From assembly GCF_014642735.1 (NCBI RefSeq), contig NZ_BMIV01000006.1, positions 62,001-126,000 of the forward strand: DNA of 64,000 nt. Direction: 5' to 3'. The notes below the pieces were generated by a model, which had not been told where the DNA came from, ran no database searches, and saw nothing but the letters and a program-made list of their open reading frames with translations. Positions 8,831 through 17,634 of this stretch are shown piece by piece. Source of the DNA: Paracoccus acridae. GTDB taxonomy: Bacteria > Pseudomonadota > Alphaproteobacteria > Rhodobacterales > Rhodobacteraceae. The position numbers were made by a program, and so were the translations under genes. Every line of letters starts with the position of its first letter. The stretch's first letter is position 1.

Positions 8831-9736
8831 TCAATATTTCTGCGGCACATAAAGATCGCGTGACAAGACATCGCGTTCATAATCGGGGTTGAAGACCCTG
8901 TCGGGCAAGGTCACCTCCTCATGCGGGACTTCGGCATAGGGGATGATGCTCAGCAGATGGCTCATGCAGTTCAGGCGGGCGCGCTTCTTGTCGTTGGCGG
9001 GAACGATATACCAGGGCGCCTCGGGGATGTTGGTATGTTCCAGCATGTCTTCCTTGGCCTTGGTATAGGCTTCCCAGCGGACCCGCGATTCCAGGTCCAT
9101 GGGCGACAATTTCCACTGTTTCAGCGGGTCGTGGATGCGCATCAGAAAGCGCATCTGCTGTTCCTCGTCGGTGATGGAAAACCAGTATTTCACCAGCCGG
9201 ATCCCCGACCGGACCAGCATCCGTTCGAATTCGGGCACGTCCTGGAAGAACTGGTCCACCTCGTCCTCGGTGGCAAAGCCCATCACGCGTTCGACGCCCG
9301 CGCGGTTGTACCAGCTTCGGTCGAACAGCACGATCTCGCCCCCGGCAGGCAGGTGGGGGACGTAGCGCTGGAAATACCATTGGGTCTTTTCGCGGTCGGA
9401 TGGGGCGGGCAGGGCCACGGTGCGGACCACGCGCGGGTTCAGCCGCTGGGTGATGCGCTTGATCGCGCCGCCCTTGCCCGCGCTGTCGCGGCCCTCGAAG
9501 ATGACGACGACCTTTTCCTTGGTATGGGCGACCCAGTCCTGCAGCTTGATCAACTCGGTCTGCAGGCGCAGCAATTCGCGGAAATACAGCTTTCGGTCCA
9601 TCTGCTCGGGCCGGTTTTCGCGATAGATGCGGCGGATCTCCTCGGACAGGACGGCGTCTTCCAGCTCGATCTCGTAATCCTCGTCCAGGGTTTCCTGAAG
9701 CTCGGCTTCCAGCCAGTCCTTGGGTTCGTCGGTCAT
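8831..9736 (-). CDS. ppk2: Polyphosphate kinase 2
   Basis: PPK2-family kinase, about 301 residues, transferring phosphate between polyphosphate and nucleotides. The Walker A site is EGRDSAGKGG at about residues 81-90. The lid/Walker B region reads FDRSWYNRAGVERVMGF, and SPMDLESRVRWEAYTKAK is also diagnostic. The start at ATG 9734-9736 follows GGAG with proper spacing; a TTG at 9751 is the only longer option. One-domain length fits class I or class III PPK2, and nucleotide preference cannot be decided by eye. It is a single gene, upstream of the TerB-like gene on the same strand, with 93 AT-rich bases between them. Confidence 0.93.
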   Translation of the reverse strand: MTDEPKDWLEAELQETLDEDYEIELEDAVLSEEIRRIYRENRPEQMDRKLYFRELLRLQTELIKLQDWVAHTKEKVVVIFEGRDSAGKGGAIKRITQRLNPRVVRTVALPAPSDREKTQWYFQRYVPHLPAGGEIVLFDRSWYNRAGVERVMGFATEDEVDQFFQDVPEFERMLVRSGIRLVKYWFSITDEEQQMRFLMRIHDPLKQWKLSPMDLESRVRWEAYTKAKEDMLEHTNIPEAPWYIVPANDKKRARLNCMSHLLSIIPYAEVPHEEVTLPDRVFNPDYERDVLSRDLYVPQKY

Positions 9737-9799
9737 GGTCCACTCCGGCAATGCTGGGTCGGTCTAAGGGGCGAATGTAACGGTGATGCGGCGGTCCTG

Positions 9800-10267
9800 T
9801 CAGCGGCCGAAGCGGGCGGCGCAGTCGGGCGTCACGGCCAGCACGAAGCTGCGCGTCCCGCCATCGACCGTGCCGCACCACTGCCCGGTTACGGTGAACA
9901 GGCTTTTGGTGCCGCGTGCGGGGCGATAGGCGATGCGGCGGCCGTTCACGTCGAACAGGTTCAGCACGCCGCCGGAATTGGTGGCGTAGTATCCCAGAAC
10001 GCCGCCATCGGCGGTGATGATCAGCCGCTGTTCGTTGTCGGGGTTGGAGGGGCGGTTCTGCCAGGCAGTGGCCGCATTGGCCGTGTTGCCCGACGAATTC
10101 CAAGCGGCATTCGGGGAATTGCCGGGGCTTGCCGGATTGTTGGCCGGGTGGCCCGGACCCAGGTCGAAGGGCAGGCGCGTCTGGTCAAGGACGATCAGCG
10201 GCGCATCGGCCCGCGCCGCAAAGCCGGAACCCAGCAAAAGGGCGATGATGACGACCGCGCGGCGCAT
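9800..10267 (-). CDS. Secreted protein of unknown function, coupled to the antiporter operon
   Basis: A 155-residue protein with a clear signal peptide (MRRAVVIIALLLGSGFAARA). An asparagine/proline/glycine-rich linker follows (NPASPGNSPNAAWNSSG), then a compact domain with two cysteines (QWCGTVDG and VTPDCAARF) that could form a disulfide. I do not recognise the family. Its ATG (10265-10267) sits one base past the phaG stop (TGACATG) and there is no separate good ribosome site, so it is probably translated by coupling as the last gene of the antiporter transcript. A periplasmic role connected with ion stress is possible but only from context. Confidence 0.65.
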   Translation of the reverse strand: MRRAVVIIALLLGSGFAARADAPLIVLDQTRLPFDLGPGHPANNPASPGNSPNAAWNSSGNTANAATAWQNRPSNPDNEQRLIITADGGVLGYYATNSGGVLNLFDVNGRRIAYRPARGTKSLFTVTGQWCGTVDGGTRSFVLAVTPDCAARFGR

Positions 10268-10268
10268 G

Positions 10269-10652
10269 TCAGGTCTGTGCGGGCGGATCCTGCGGCCGGG
10301 GGCGGATATGCATCTCCTCGGGCAGGGCGTCGGATCGTTCCGCGCGGTCGCGCATCAGGGCGGCCCGGCCCAGCATCATCAGCGTGACCGGCGTGGTCAG
10401 GATGATACAGGCTCCGATCACGAATTCGTGGATGATGGCCCGACCGTCGATGAAGCTGAACATCAGCGAGGATGCGATCATCACCGAGGCCGTCCCCCAG
10501 CTGGTCGCCAGCGTCGGGGCGTGCAGCCGGTCATAGAACGAATTCAGCCGTGCAAAGCCAAGCGCCCCGATCAGCGTCAGCGTGGCGCCCAGGAAGACGA
10601 AGAAGGCCACGGGAATGGCCAGGAACAGGGGGATGGAATCCAGCGGGCTCAT
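10269..10652 (-). CDS. phaG: Na+(K+)/H+ antiporter subunit G
   Basis: Small membrane subunit (MrpG/MnhG/PhaG) of the multi-subunit cation/proton antiporter, 127 residues with three hydrophobic segments. The family segment [20 protein letters not shown] is visible at about residues 29-48. The hydrophilic C-terminal tail (from about 100) faces the cytoplasm. It overlaps phaF by 4 bases. It is the last transporter gene of the operon and is needed for assembly of the complex in characterised homologues. Confidence 0.93.
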   Translation of the reverse strand: MSPLDSIPLFLAIPVAFFVFLGATLTLIGALGFARLNSFYDRLHAPTLATSWGTASVMIASSLMFSFIDGRAIIHEFVIGACIILTTPVTLMMLGRAALMRDRAERSDALPEEMHIRPRPQDPPAQT

Positions 10653-10930
10653 TCGATCACCTCGCCCCGGAACAGGAACTTGGCAAGCGCGACCGACGAC
10701 ACGAAGCCCATGATGGAAATCACCATCGCCGCCTCGAAGAAGAAGGCGGTGCCAAGCTGCATCCCCGTCACCAGGAACAGCAGCATGACCGAGACATAAA
10801 GCGAATCGAGCGCCAGAACCCGGTCCTGGGCGCGCGGCCCGCGCAGGATCCGCGTGCCGACCAGACAGCCCGCAAGGGCCAGGGCGATCTGCGCATAGCC
10901 AAGCGCGATGGTCAGGATCATTCCACTCAT
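10649..10930 (-). CDS. phaF: Na+(K+)/H+ antiporter subunit F
   Basis: MrpF/MnhF/PhaF subunit, 93 residues, three hydrophobic segments. The conserved core [22 protein letters not shown] lies between the first and second segment, broken here as RILRGP and DRVLALDS. It starts at 10928-10930 and overlaps both neighbours by 4 bases. Subunits of this size line the ion path of the antiporter; the aspartate in DRVLALD is the conserved acidic residue. Confidence 0.93.
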   Translation of the reverse strand: MSGMILTIALGYAQIALALAGCLVGTRILRGPRAQDRVLALDSLYVSVMLLFLVTGMQLGTAFFFEAAMVISIMGFVSSVALAKFLFRGEVIE

Positions 10931-11412
10931 TCGAAGATCTCCATCAGCATGGGTTCATAGATGTTGCTGATCACCTCGTGGTAATGCTCGGCCTCGGCTC
11001 CGTCGAAGATATGCACGATCAGGATGCCCGTGTCGGTCTGGTATTCCACCCAGGCCGTTCCGGGGGTCGCGGTGACGATGATCGACAGAACGGCCAGGGC
11101 ATTGGCATTGGTGACGGTCAGCGGGATCTGGATGAAGGCCGACTGGCGGCCGTTGCGGCCTTCTGTCAGCAGCAGGCGGGTGGTCGCGATGTTGGACCGG
11201 ATGATGTCCAGAAACAGCGTCACGCCCAGCCGGGGGATGGTGGACCAGCGGCGGATCCGGGGGCGGGCGGAATGCAGCGCCGAATAGGCCCAGCCCGCCA
11301 CCAGCGACAGCACCGTTCCCAGGATCAGATAGCCCAGCGAAAAGCGCGTCAGCATCAGCCACATGAAGATCAGCGAGACCGCCAGCACCGGATGGGGGAA
11401 AAGGCGGCTCAT
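10927..11412 (-). CDS. phaE: Na+(K+)/H+ antiporter subunit E
   Basis: MrpE/MnhE/PhaE subunit, 161 residues. Two or three hydrophobic N-terminal segments are followed by a cytoplasmic domain. Family features are [17 protein letters not shown] at about 67-83 and [12 protein letters not shown]-like text near 113-124 ([12 protein letters not shown]). Overlaps of 4 bases with phaD and phaF show strict translational coupling. E subunits support assembly and stability of the complex. Confidence 0.93.
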   Translation of the reverse strand: MSRLFPHPVLAVSLIFMWLMLTRFSLGYLILGTVLSLVAGWAYSALHSARPRIRRWSTIPRLGVTLFLDIIRSNIATTRLLLTEGRNGRQSAFIQIPLTVTNANALAVLSIIVTATPGTAWVEYQTDTGILIVHIFDGAEAEHYHEVISNIYEPMLMEIFE

Positions 11413-13049
11413 TGCTGCGCCTCCTCGTCGGCGGGTCGGTCGGCGGCGCGGGGCGTGGCGAAGACGCCATAGGCATAGGCCGCCGTGTCGTGCAGGGCAT
11501 GGGCGGTCCCGCCGGTATAGCGCAGCATCACCTCGGCCTTGAAGCTGATCGTGCCCAGGATCAGCAGGATCGCGATCACCGGCGCGATTTCCAGCGCCAG
11601 GACGCGGGGCAAGGGCACGTCATTGGCCCAGAAGGTCTGGATGCCGATCCGGGCCATGCCGATCAGCGTGGCCAGGCCCGACAGGATCAGCAGCGCCACG
11701 AAGCCCCAGGCCAGCCCCGCAGGCAGCGCGGTCTGCGCGATCAGGGGCTGGATCATTGCGATCTTGCCGACAAAGCCCGGCAGCGGCGGCAGGCCCGCCA
11801 GCATCAGCACGCACAGCGCGAAGCAGCCCCCCAGCACGGCCATCGTGGCGGGGATGGCCAGGCCCACGTCGGGCTCCTCCTCCATGTCGGCGTCGTCGAT
11901 GCCGTATGCGTCGGCGGTCAGCGCCAGCATCGCGGCGATGCCGCCGTCCTCCCGGTTCATCGGCTCGATCAGCAGGAACAGGGCGCCGGTCGCCAGGACC
12001 GAACCGATCATGTAGTAGAGCGCCCCCGACAGCATCGCCTGCCCGCCCCCTGCCAGGGCGAAGCCGGTGATGCCCAGAACGGTGCCCGACGAGATCAGGA
12101 CGGAATGCGCGGCCATCCGTCCCAACCCCTGCGAGGCGAGGATCCCCAGCAGCCCGAACAGGACTGTGAACATCCCCAGCATGATCAGGATGCCCGATCC
12201 GAACCCGGCCGAGGCGCCGCCGGTTTCCCCGAAGACCAGCATCGACAGCCGCAGGATCGCATAAACGCCGACCTTGGTCATGATCGCGAACATCGCGCCG
12301 ACCGGGGCCGCAGCCGCCATATAGGCGGTGGGCAGCCAGAAGTTCAGCGGCCAGCTGCCTGCCTTGACCAGGAAGGCCACCGCCAGGATCGCGATGGCCG
12401 CGTGCAGCAGCGGCCGGTCCTCTCCGGGCATCGAGGCGACGAGATTGGCCAGATGCGCCATGTTCAGCGTGCCGGTCGTGCCATAGATCAGGCTGACCCC
12501 GATCAGGAACAGAAGCGACGCGGCCAGGTTGATCGCGATGTAATGCAATCCGGCCCGGACGCGCAGCTGCCCCGATCCGTGCAGCAGCAAGCCATAGGAC
12601 GCGGCCAGCAGGATTTCGAAGAACACGAACAGGTTGAACAGGTCGCCGGTCAGGAAGGCGCCGTTCAGCCCGACCAGCAGGAACTGGAACAGCGAATAAT
12701 AATGCGGACCCTGCCGTCCCCAACCCGCGCGGGCATAGACCAGCGACGGGATCGCCAGAAGCGCGGTCAGGACCAGCATCATCGCCGCCAGGCGGTCCAG
12801 CACCAGGACGATCCCGAAGGGCGCGGGCCAGTCGCCCAGCAGGTAGAAGCTCATCCCCTCGGCGTCGCCGATGTCGCCGCCGATCTTGGCGCGGACCACC
12901 AGCTCGACCGCGATCAGCAGTTGCGCGGCCGTCGAGGCCAGGCTCAGCCAGAACTTGGCCCCCCGCTGGCGGTCGTCGTAAAGCAGCATCAAGGCACCCA
13001 CGACGAAGGGGATCAGGATCGGCGCGATAATCAGGTGTTCGCTGATCAC
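11409..13049 (-). CDS. phaD: Na+(K+)/H+ antiporter subunit D
   Basis: Large proton-translocating subunit homologous to respiratory complex I NuoM/NuoN, 546 residues with about 14 hydrophobic segments. Conserved features include FEILLAASYGLLLHGSG with its essential glutamate, and LVKAGSWPLNFWLPTAY with the pumping lysine. The start is GTG 13047-13049, which overlaps the phaC stop in a GTGA junction, so GTG is preferred over internal codons. Length is slightly above the usual 500 because of a loop between late membrane segments (DADMEEEPDVG). Confidence 0.94.
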   Translation of the reverse strand: MISEHLIIAPILIPFVVGALMLLYDDRQRGAKFWLSLASTAAQLLIAVELVVRAKIGGDIGDAEGMSFYLLGDWPAPFGIVLVLDRLAAMMLVLTALLAIPSLVYARAGWGRQGPHYYSLFQFLLVGLNGAFLTGDLFNLFVFFEILLAASYGLLLHGSGQLRVRAGLHYIAINLAASLLFLIGVSLIYGTTGTLNMAHLANLVASMPGEDRPLLHAAIAILAVAFLVKAGSWPLNFWLPTAYMAAAAPVGAMFAIMTKVGVYAILRLSMLVFGETGGASAGFGSGILIMLGMFTVLFGLLGILASQGLGRMAAHSVLISSGTVLGITGFALAGGGQAMLSGALYYMIGSVLATGALFLLIEPMNREDGGIAAMLALTADAYGIDDADMEEEPDVGLAIPATMAVLGGCFALCVLMLAGLPPLPGFVGKIAMIQPLIAQTALPAGLAWGFVALLILSGLATLIGMARIGIQTFWANDVPLPRVLALEIAPVIAILLILGTISFKAEVMLRYTGGTAHALHDTAAYAYGVFATPRAADRPADEEAQQ

Positions 13050-13390
13050 TGGCTGCGTTCCTTTCCGTCAACGTGGTCGGTGCCGGTCAGGCCCCGGGAA
13101 GCGATCATCACCACAAGAAACAGCGCCGTGGTGGCGAAGCTGATGACGATGGCGGTCAGGACCAGGGCCTGCGGCACCGGGTCGGCGTAAAGCGTGGGAT
13201 CGACGAAGCCGCCCTTGGGCATGATCGGCGGCGCGCCGGGGGTCAGCCGTCCCATCGAGAAGATGAACAGGTTGACCGCATAGGACAGCAGGCACAGCCC
13301 GATGATCACCTGGAAGCTGCGCGGGCGCAGCAGCAACCAGATGCCCGATGCCGACAGGATGCCGATGGCGGCGGAAAGGATGATTTCCAT
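13046..13390 (-). CDS. phaC: Na+(K+)/H+ antiporter subunit C
   Basis: MrpC/MnhC/PhaC subunit related to NuoK, 114 residues with three hydrophobic segments. The typical text LLSYAVNLFIFSMGRL and DPVPQALVLTAIVI is present, the latter being a hallmark of NuoK-like C subunits. It starts at ATG 13388-13390, sharing ATGA with the phaAB stop. The symbol follows the pha (K+ adaptation) naming and should not be confused with the polyhydroxyalkanoate synthase of the same name. Confidence 0.94.
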   Translation of the reverse strand: MEIILSAAIGILSASGIWLLLRPRSFQVIIGLCLLSYAVNLFIFSMGRLTPGAPPIMPKGGFVDPTLYADPVPQALVLTAIVISFATTALFLVVMIASRGLTGTDHVDGKERSQ

Positions 13391-16275
13391 CAGGCGGCCT
13401 CCTTCCGGGCGGCTAGTTCCTCCTGCTCTCGCCTTCGGCTGGCGCGCAGCGACTGGTGGGCGATGGCGACCAGCATCAGCACGACGGCGCCCACCACGGT
13501 GGCGAAGACGCCGATGTCGAACAGCAGGGCCGTCGCGGCGGGCACCTGGCCGACAAGCGGGATATTGACATAGCGCGCATGGGCCGTCAGGAACGGATAG
13601 CCGAAGACCCAGGCCCCCATTCCCGTCGTCACCGCGCCCAGAAGACCGAAGCCCATCCAGCGGATCGGCAGGACGGTGATGCGCGCCTCGACCCAGCGGA
13701 CGTTGCTGGCGATGTACTGGATCAGGAATCCGATGGCCAGCGTCACCCCCGCGGCAAAGCCCCCGCCCGGCAGGTCATGGCCCCGGAAGAAGAAATAGCC
13801 CGACAGCATGATCAGGATCGGGAACATCCAGACCATGATGACCGAGGGCACGAACAGGTAGTCGTCCACGGACGGGCTGTCGGCCATGGTCTGCTGGTCC
13901 GGCGCCTCGATGCTTTCGGGGGCGGGCCGGAAGCGGCGCAGAAGGGCATAAACGGTCAGCCCGACGATCGCGAGGACGGCGATTTCGCCGAAAGTGTCGA
14001 AGGCGCGGAAATCGACCAGGATCACGTTCACCACATTGGTGCCGCCGCCTTCGTAATAGGCGTTGCCCAGGAACCAGTCGCCCACGTTGCTGACCACCGG
14101 GCGCGACATCACGGCGAATGCGATGGACGCGATGCCCAAGCCCCCGACGACTGCGATCACCAGATCGCGGCTGCGCCGGATCTTGGCGGGCAACAGCTTG
14201 TCCTCGGGGATTTCGGACCGGCGCTTGGGCAGCCAGCGCAGGCCCAGCAGCAGCAGGGCGGTCGTCACCACCTCGACCAGCAGCTGCGTCACAGCCAGGT
14301 CGGGGGACGAGAACCACGCGAATGTCAGGCAGGTCACGACCCCTGCGCCGCCCAGCAGGACAAGGGCCGCGAAGCGGTGATACTTGGCCTGCCAGGCCGC
14401 GCCGATGGCGCAGGCCGCACCGACGGTCCACAACAGGGCGAAGGCGGGATTGAATGCGTGCAGCCGCAGTTCGGGCGCAAAGCTCAGTCCACCCCACAGC
14501 GAGGCCACGGCCACCGCAAGGGCGGTCAGCACCAGCAGTCGCAGTTGCGGCTGCAGGGATTCGGTGGACACCAGGCCAAGCGCCAGGCGCGGCAGGCGCC
14601 AGGTCAGCCGGAACAGCAGCCAGTCATAGATGCGCTGGCCCCGGATGCGGTGCAGCAGGAACGGACCTTCCGGCCCGGTGGCGATGGCTTTCGCGCTGAG
14701 GGCATAGATCAGGGTGCCCACCGCCAGGGCGATCAGGCTCAGCATCAGGGGCGCGTTCACCCCGTGCCAGATGGCGATCTTGTAATAGGCCAGGTCGGGA
14801 CCGACCACCGAACGCGCGGCGATGTTGACGATGGCGCCCAGGGTCAGCGCGGGCAGGATGCCCACGACAAGGCAGATGAAGACCAGCAGTTCCACCGGGC
14901 GGCGCATCCAGGCGGGCGGCTCGTGCGGGGTCTTCGGCAGGTTGGTGGCTTGCGGGCCAAAGAAGACGGTGGCGATGAAGCGCAGCGAATAGGCGACGGA
15001 CAGGGTGCTGCCGACGATGGCGAGATAGGGCAGGGCGTTGTCCAGCCAGGTGCCGTTGTGCCAGTACACGGCCTCGGCCAGGAACATCTCCTTGGACAGG
15101 AACCCGTTCAGCAGCGGCACCCCCGCCATGGCCGCGGCCGCGACGATGGCCAGGGTCGCGGTGATGGGCATCGGCTTGAACAGGCCGGACAGCCGGCGCA
15201 TGTCCCGCGTGCCGGTCTCGTGGTCGATGATCCCCGCCGCCATGAACAGGGACGCCTTGAAGACCGCATGGTTGCAGATGTGGAAGATCGCGGCCAGGAT
15301 CGCCACCGGTCCCCCGATCCCCGCAAGCGCGGTGATCAGGCCCAGGTGGCTGATCGTGGAATAGGCCAGCAGCCCCTTGAGGTCGTGGCGATACAGCGCG
15401 ACCGCCGCCCCCAGGATCAGCGTGACCATGCCGATGCCCGTGACCGTGAAGAACCATGCCTCGGTTCCCCCCAAGGCAGGGGAAAAGCGCACCAGCAGGA
15501 AGACCCCGGCCTTCACCATGGTCGCGGAATGCAGGAAGGCCGATACGGGCGTCGGCGCGGCCATGGCGCCGGGCAGCCAGAAATGGAACGGGAACTGCGC
15601 CGACTTGGTGAAGGCGCCCAGCAGGAACAGCGCCAGGATCGCGCCATACCAGGGATGCGCGCGGATCGCGTCGCCCGACCGCAGGATCACCCCCAGGTCA
15701 TGGCTGCCCGCGACATGCCCCAGCATCAGCATCGCCGTCAGCAGGCACAGCCCGCCAAGCGCGGTGATGATCAGCGCCGTCCGCGCCCCGTCGCGCGCCG
15801 CCGCCCCCTGGTGCCAGAAGCCGATCAGCAGGAAGGACATGAAGGACGTCAGTTCCCAGAAGACGACCATTCCCAGCACGTTGCCGGAAATCAGGATCCC
15901 CTGCATCGCCCCCGTGAAGGCCATCAGCAGCGCATAGAAGCGCGGCAGCGAATCCTTGGCCGACATGTAGTAGCGGGCATAGATCACCACCAGCACGCCG
16001 ATCGACAGCACCAGCGTGGTGAACAGCCAGGCAAATCCGTCCAGCCGGAAGGCCAGGTTCATCCCCAGCGAGGGCACCCATTCCAGGCTGGCGCGCAGCA
16101 CGTCGCCTTCGCGGATGCCGGGCAGGAACCCCGCCAGGATCGCCAGGCCGGCAACCAGCGACAGGCCCGACAGCCAGGTCGATGCGCCGCGCGCGTTCGG
16201 CGACAGGGTCAACAGGATCAGCGACGTCGCAAAGGGAAGGCAGGCCAGTAACAGGAACAGATTGTGTTCGGCCAT
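13390..16275 (-). CDS. phaAB: Na+(K+)/H+ antiporter fused subunits A and B
   Basis: Fusion of the MrpA and MrpB subunits in one chain of about 961 residues, as in the Pha system of rhizobia and Rhodobacteraceae. The N-terminal part is NuoL-like with many membrane segments and the core HSATMVKAGVFLLVRFSP. The C-terminal part carries the MrpB domain, ending SLRASRRREQEELAARKEAA. The start at ATG 16273-16275 (MAEHNLFLLL) is preferred to an upstream in-frame start at 16419, since it opens directly into a membrane segment and has a GAGGTGAGG site. It is the first gene of the seven-gene operon, which exports Na+ or K+ in exchange for protons and supports growth at alkaline pH. Confidence 0.94.
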   Translation of the reverse strand: MAEHNLFLLLACLPFATSLILLTLSPNARGASTWLSGLSLVAGLAILAGFLPGIREGDVLRASLEWVPSLGMNLAFRLDGFAWLFTTLVLSIGVLVVIYARYYMSAKDSLPRFYALLMAFTGAMQGILISGNVLGMVVFWELTSFMSFLLIGFWHQGAAARDGARTALIITALGGLCLLTAMLMLGHVAGSHDLGVILRSGDAIRAHPWYGAILALFLLGAFTKSAQFPFHFWLPGAMAAPTPVSAFLHSATMVKAGVFLLVRFSPALGGTEAWFFTVTGIGMVTLILGAAVALYRHDLKGLLAYSTISHLGLITALAGIGGPVAILAAIFHICNHAVFKASLFMAAGIIDHETGTRDMRRLSGLFKPMPITATLAIVAAAAMAGVPLLNGFLSKEMFLAEAVYWHNGTWLDNALPYLAIVGSTLSVAYSLRFIATVFFGPQATNLPKTPHEPPAWMRRPVELLVFICLVVGILPALTLGAIVNIAARSVVGPDLAYYKIAIWHGVNAPLMLSLIALAVGTLIYALSAKAIATGPEGPFLLHRIRGQRIYDWLLFRLTWRLPRLALGLVSTESLQPQLRLLVLTALAVAVASLWGGLSFAPELRLHAFNPAFALLWTVGAACAIGAAWQAKYHRFAALVLLGGAGVVTCLTFAWFSSPDLAVTQLLVEVVTTALLLLGLRWLPKRRSEIPEDKLLPAKIRRSRDLVIAVVGGLGIASIAFAVMSRPVVSNVGDWFLGNAYYEGGGTNVVNVILVDFRAFDTFGEIAVLAIVGLTVYALLRRFRPAPESIEAPDQQTMADSPSVDDYLFVPSVIMVWMFPILIMLSGYFFFRGHDLPGGGFAAGVTLAIGFLIQYIASNVRWVEARITVLPIRWMGFGLLGAVTTGMGAWVFGYPFLTAHARYVNIPLVGQVPAATALLFDIGVFATVVGAVVLMLVAIAHQSLRASRRREQEELAARKEAA

Positions 16276-16369
16276 CTTCGCGCTGCCCTCACCTCGGATG
16301 AATTGTTTCGCCTTTCCCGACACATGCCCACGCAACCTTGTCCATCCTGGCAAGGGGGACAAGCTGCAC

Positions 16370-16400
16370 AAGGCATTCGGGATCAAGACCCGAATGCCTT
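16370..16400. terminator. Perfect 12-pair hairpin between gbcB and phaAB
   Basis: AAGGCATTCGGG pairs exactly with CCCGAATGCCTT around a 7-base loop. It lies in the 275-base gap between the end of gbcB (16551) and the start of phaAB (16275), both on the minus strand. It most likely ends the gbc transcript. There is no good T-run, so a role in an RNA leader of the pha operon is an alternative. Confidence 0.55.
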
Positions 16401-16550
16401 CCGACCGGGTCGAGTTCAAGTCCAGATTGCCCGCGATTGCAGGATTTATCCAACTTTTCTGTTATCTGAACCGCACATCGGCGCCAGGCCGCGACAGATT
16501 GCCCGGCGGGTGAACCAGACGCGGCCCGGCGTCGTTGGGGAACGGTCCCT

Positions 16551-17627
16551 TCAGACCTCGACCGCGATCGGGCCTAGCGGATGCGAGCAGCAGGCAAGGA
16601 TGAAGCCTTCGGCGATATCCTCGTCGCTGATGCCGCCGTTGTGGACCATATGCACCTCGCCCGAGGTCTTCCTGATCTTGCAGGTGCCGCACAGACCGAA
16701 GGTGCAGCCCGAGGGGATGTTCAGGCCCGACCGCTTGGCGACGGCCAGAACGGTATCGGTTTCGGCACAGGGCACGGTGACGCCGCTGGCGGCAAAGGTG
16801 ATCTGGGCCTTGGCGCCTTCCTCGGGGGCGACATCCTCGATCACCGGGGCGTCGGCCTCGGTCCTGATGGGGGCGCCGAAGCTTTCCTGGTGGTAATGGT
16901 CCATGTCGAAGCCAAGCGCGACCAGCATGTCGCGTACGGACTGCATGAAGGGCTCGGGCCCGCAGCAGAACACTTCTCGTTCCAGGTAATCGGGCGCCAT
17001 CAGGCCCAGCATGATCTGGTTCAGTCGGCCCAGATAGCCGGTCCAGGCGGTGAAGGGGTCGTTCTCCTCGACCGTGAAGCGCAGTTGCAATCCCGGCACG
17101 CGGTCCGCGAACTGTTCCAGCCTGCGGCGGAAGATGATGTCGGACGGGCTTCGCGCGGCATGGACGAAGACGATGTCCGGCATCTCGCCCGAATCCCAGG
17201 CCCAGGTAGTCATCGACATCATCGGCGTGACCCCCGACCCGGCCGAGATGAACAGATGCTTCCTGGCCGGATGGCGGTGGGTGGTGAAAATACCGGACGG
17301 TCCATAGGCCTTGATCTTCATGCCCGGCCGCAGGTGGTCCAGCATCCAGCGCGTCGCCAGCGACGTGCGCTGCGCCTTGACCGTGACCGAGATCGACAAG
17401 GGCCGCGACGGGCTTGAACTGATCGTATAGGTCCGCTGCACGTTGCCGGACGGCAGGGGCAGGTCCAGCGTGATGAACTGCCCCGGCTGGTAATCGAACC
17501 ACGCCCCCGACGGCGCCCGGAAGGTGAAGGTGGCGGCGTCCGCGGTTTCGGGAACGACCATCGCACATTCCAGCAACTCGTCGTCGGACCACGGCTCGGC
17601 GGCCCAGTTCAGGCGTGGCTTCTTCAT
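16551..17627 (-). CDS. gbcB: Glycine betaine monooxygenase, reductase subunit
   Basis: NADH-dependent flavin/iron-sulfur reductase of 358 residues, passing electrons to the Rieske oxygenase GbcA. The FAD site is RTYTISSSPSRP near residue 65, and the NAD part has ISAGSGVTPMMSM near 127-139. A C-terminal plant-type [2Fe-2S] domain reads CTFGLCGTCKIRKTSG followed by a distal cysteine in ILACCSHP. It starts 7 bases after the gbcA stop, so the pair is co-transcribed. The gene order oxygenase-reductase and the domain layout match GbcAB, which demethylates glycine betaine to dimethylglycine. Downstream dimethylglycine and sarcosine enzymes are not in this window. Confidence 0.88.
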   Translation of the reverse strand: MKKPRLNWAAEPWSDDELLECAMVVPETADAATFTFRAPSGAWFDYQPGQFITLDLPLPSGNVQRTYTISSSPSRPLSISVTVKAQRTSLATRWMLDHLRPGMKIKAYGPSGIFTTHRHPARKHLFISAGSGVTPMMSMTTWAWDSGEMPDIVFVHAARSPSDIIFRRRLEQFADRVPGLQLRFTVEENDPFTAWTGYLGRLNQIMLGLMAPDYLEREVFCCGPEPFMQSVRDMLVALGFDMDHYHQESFGAPIRTEADAPVIEDVAPEEGAKAQITFAASGVTVPCAETDTVLAVAKRSGLNIPSGCTFGLCGTCKIRKTSGEVHMVHNGGISDEDIAEGFILACCSHPLGPIAVEV

Positions 17628-17634
17628 GCGCGTC

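Noticed and set aside
11412-16251. Very long open frames on the plus strand (592 and 931 codons) opposite the pha operon
   Set aside because: Their translations are arginine-, glutamine- and glycine-rich with no family features. They are antisense shadows of GC-rich membrane-protein genes.
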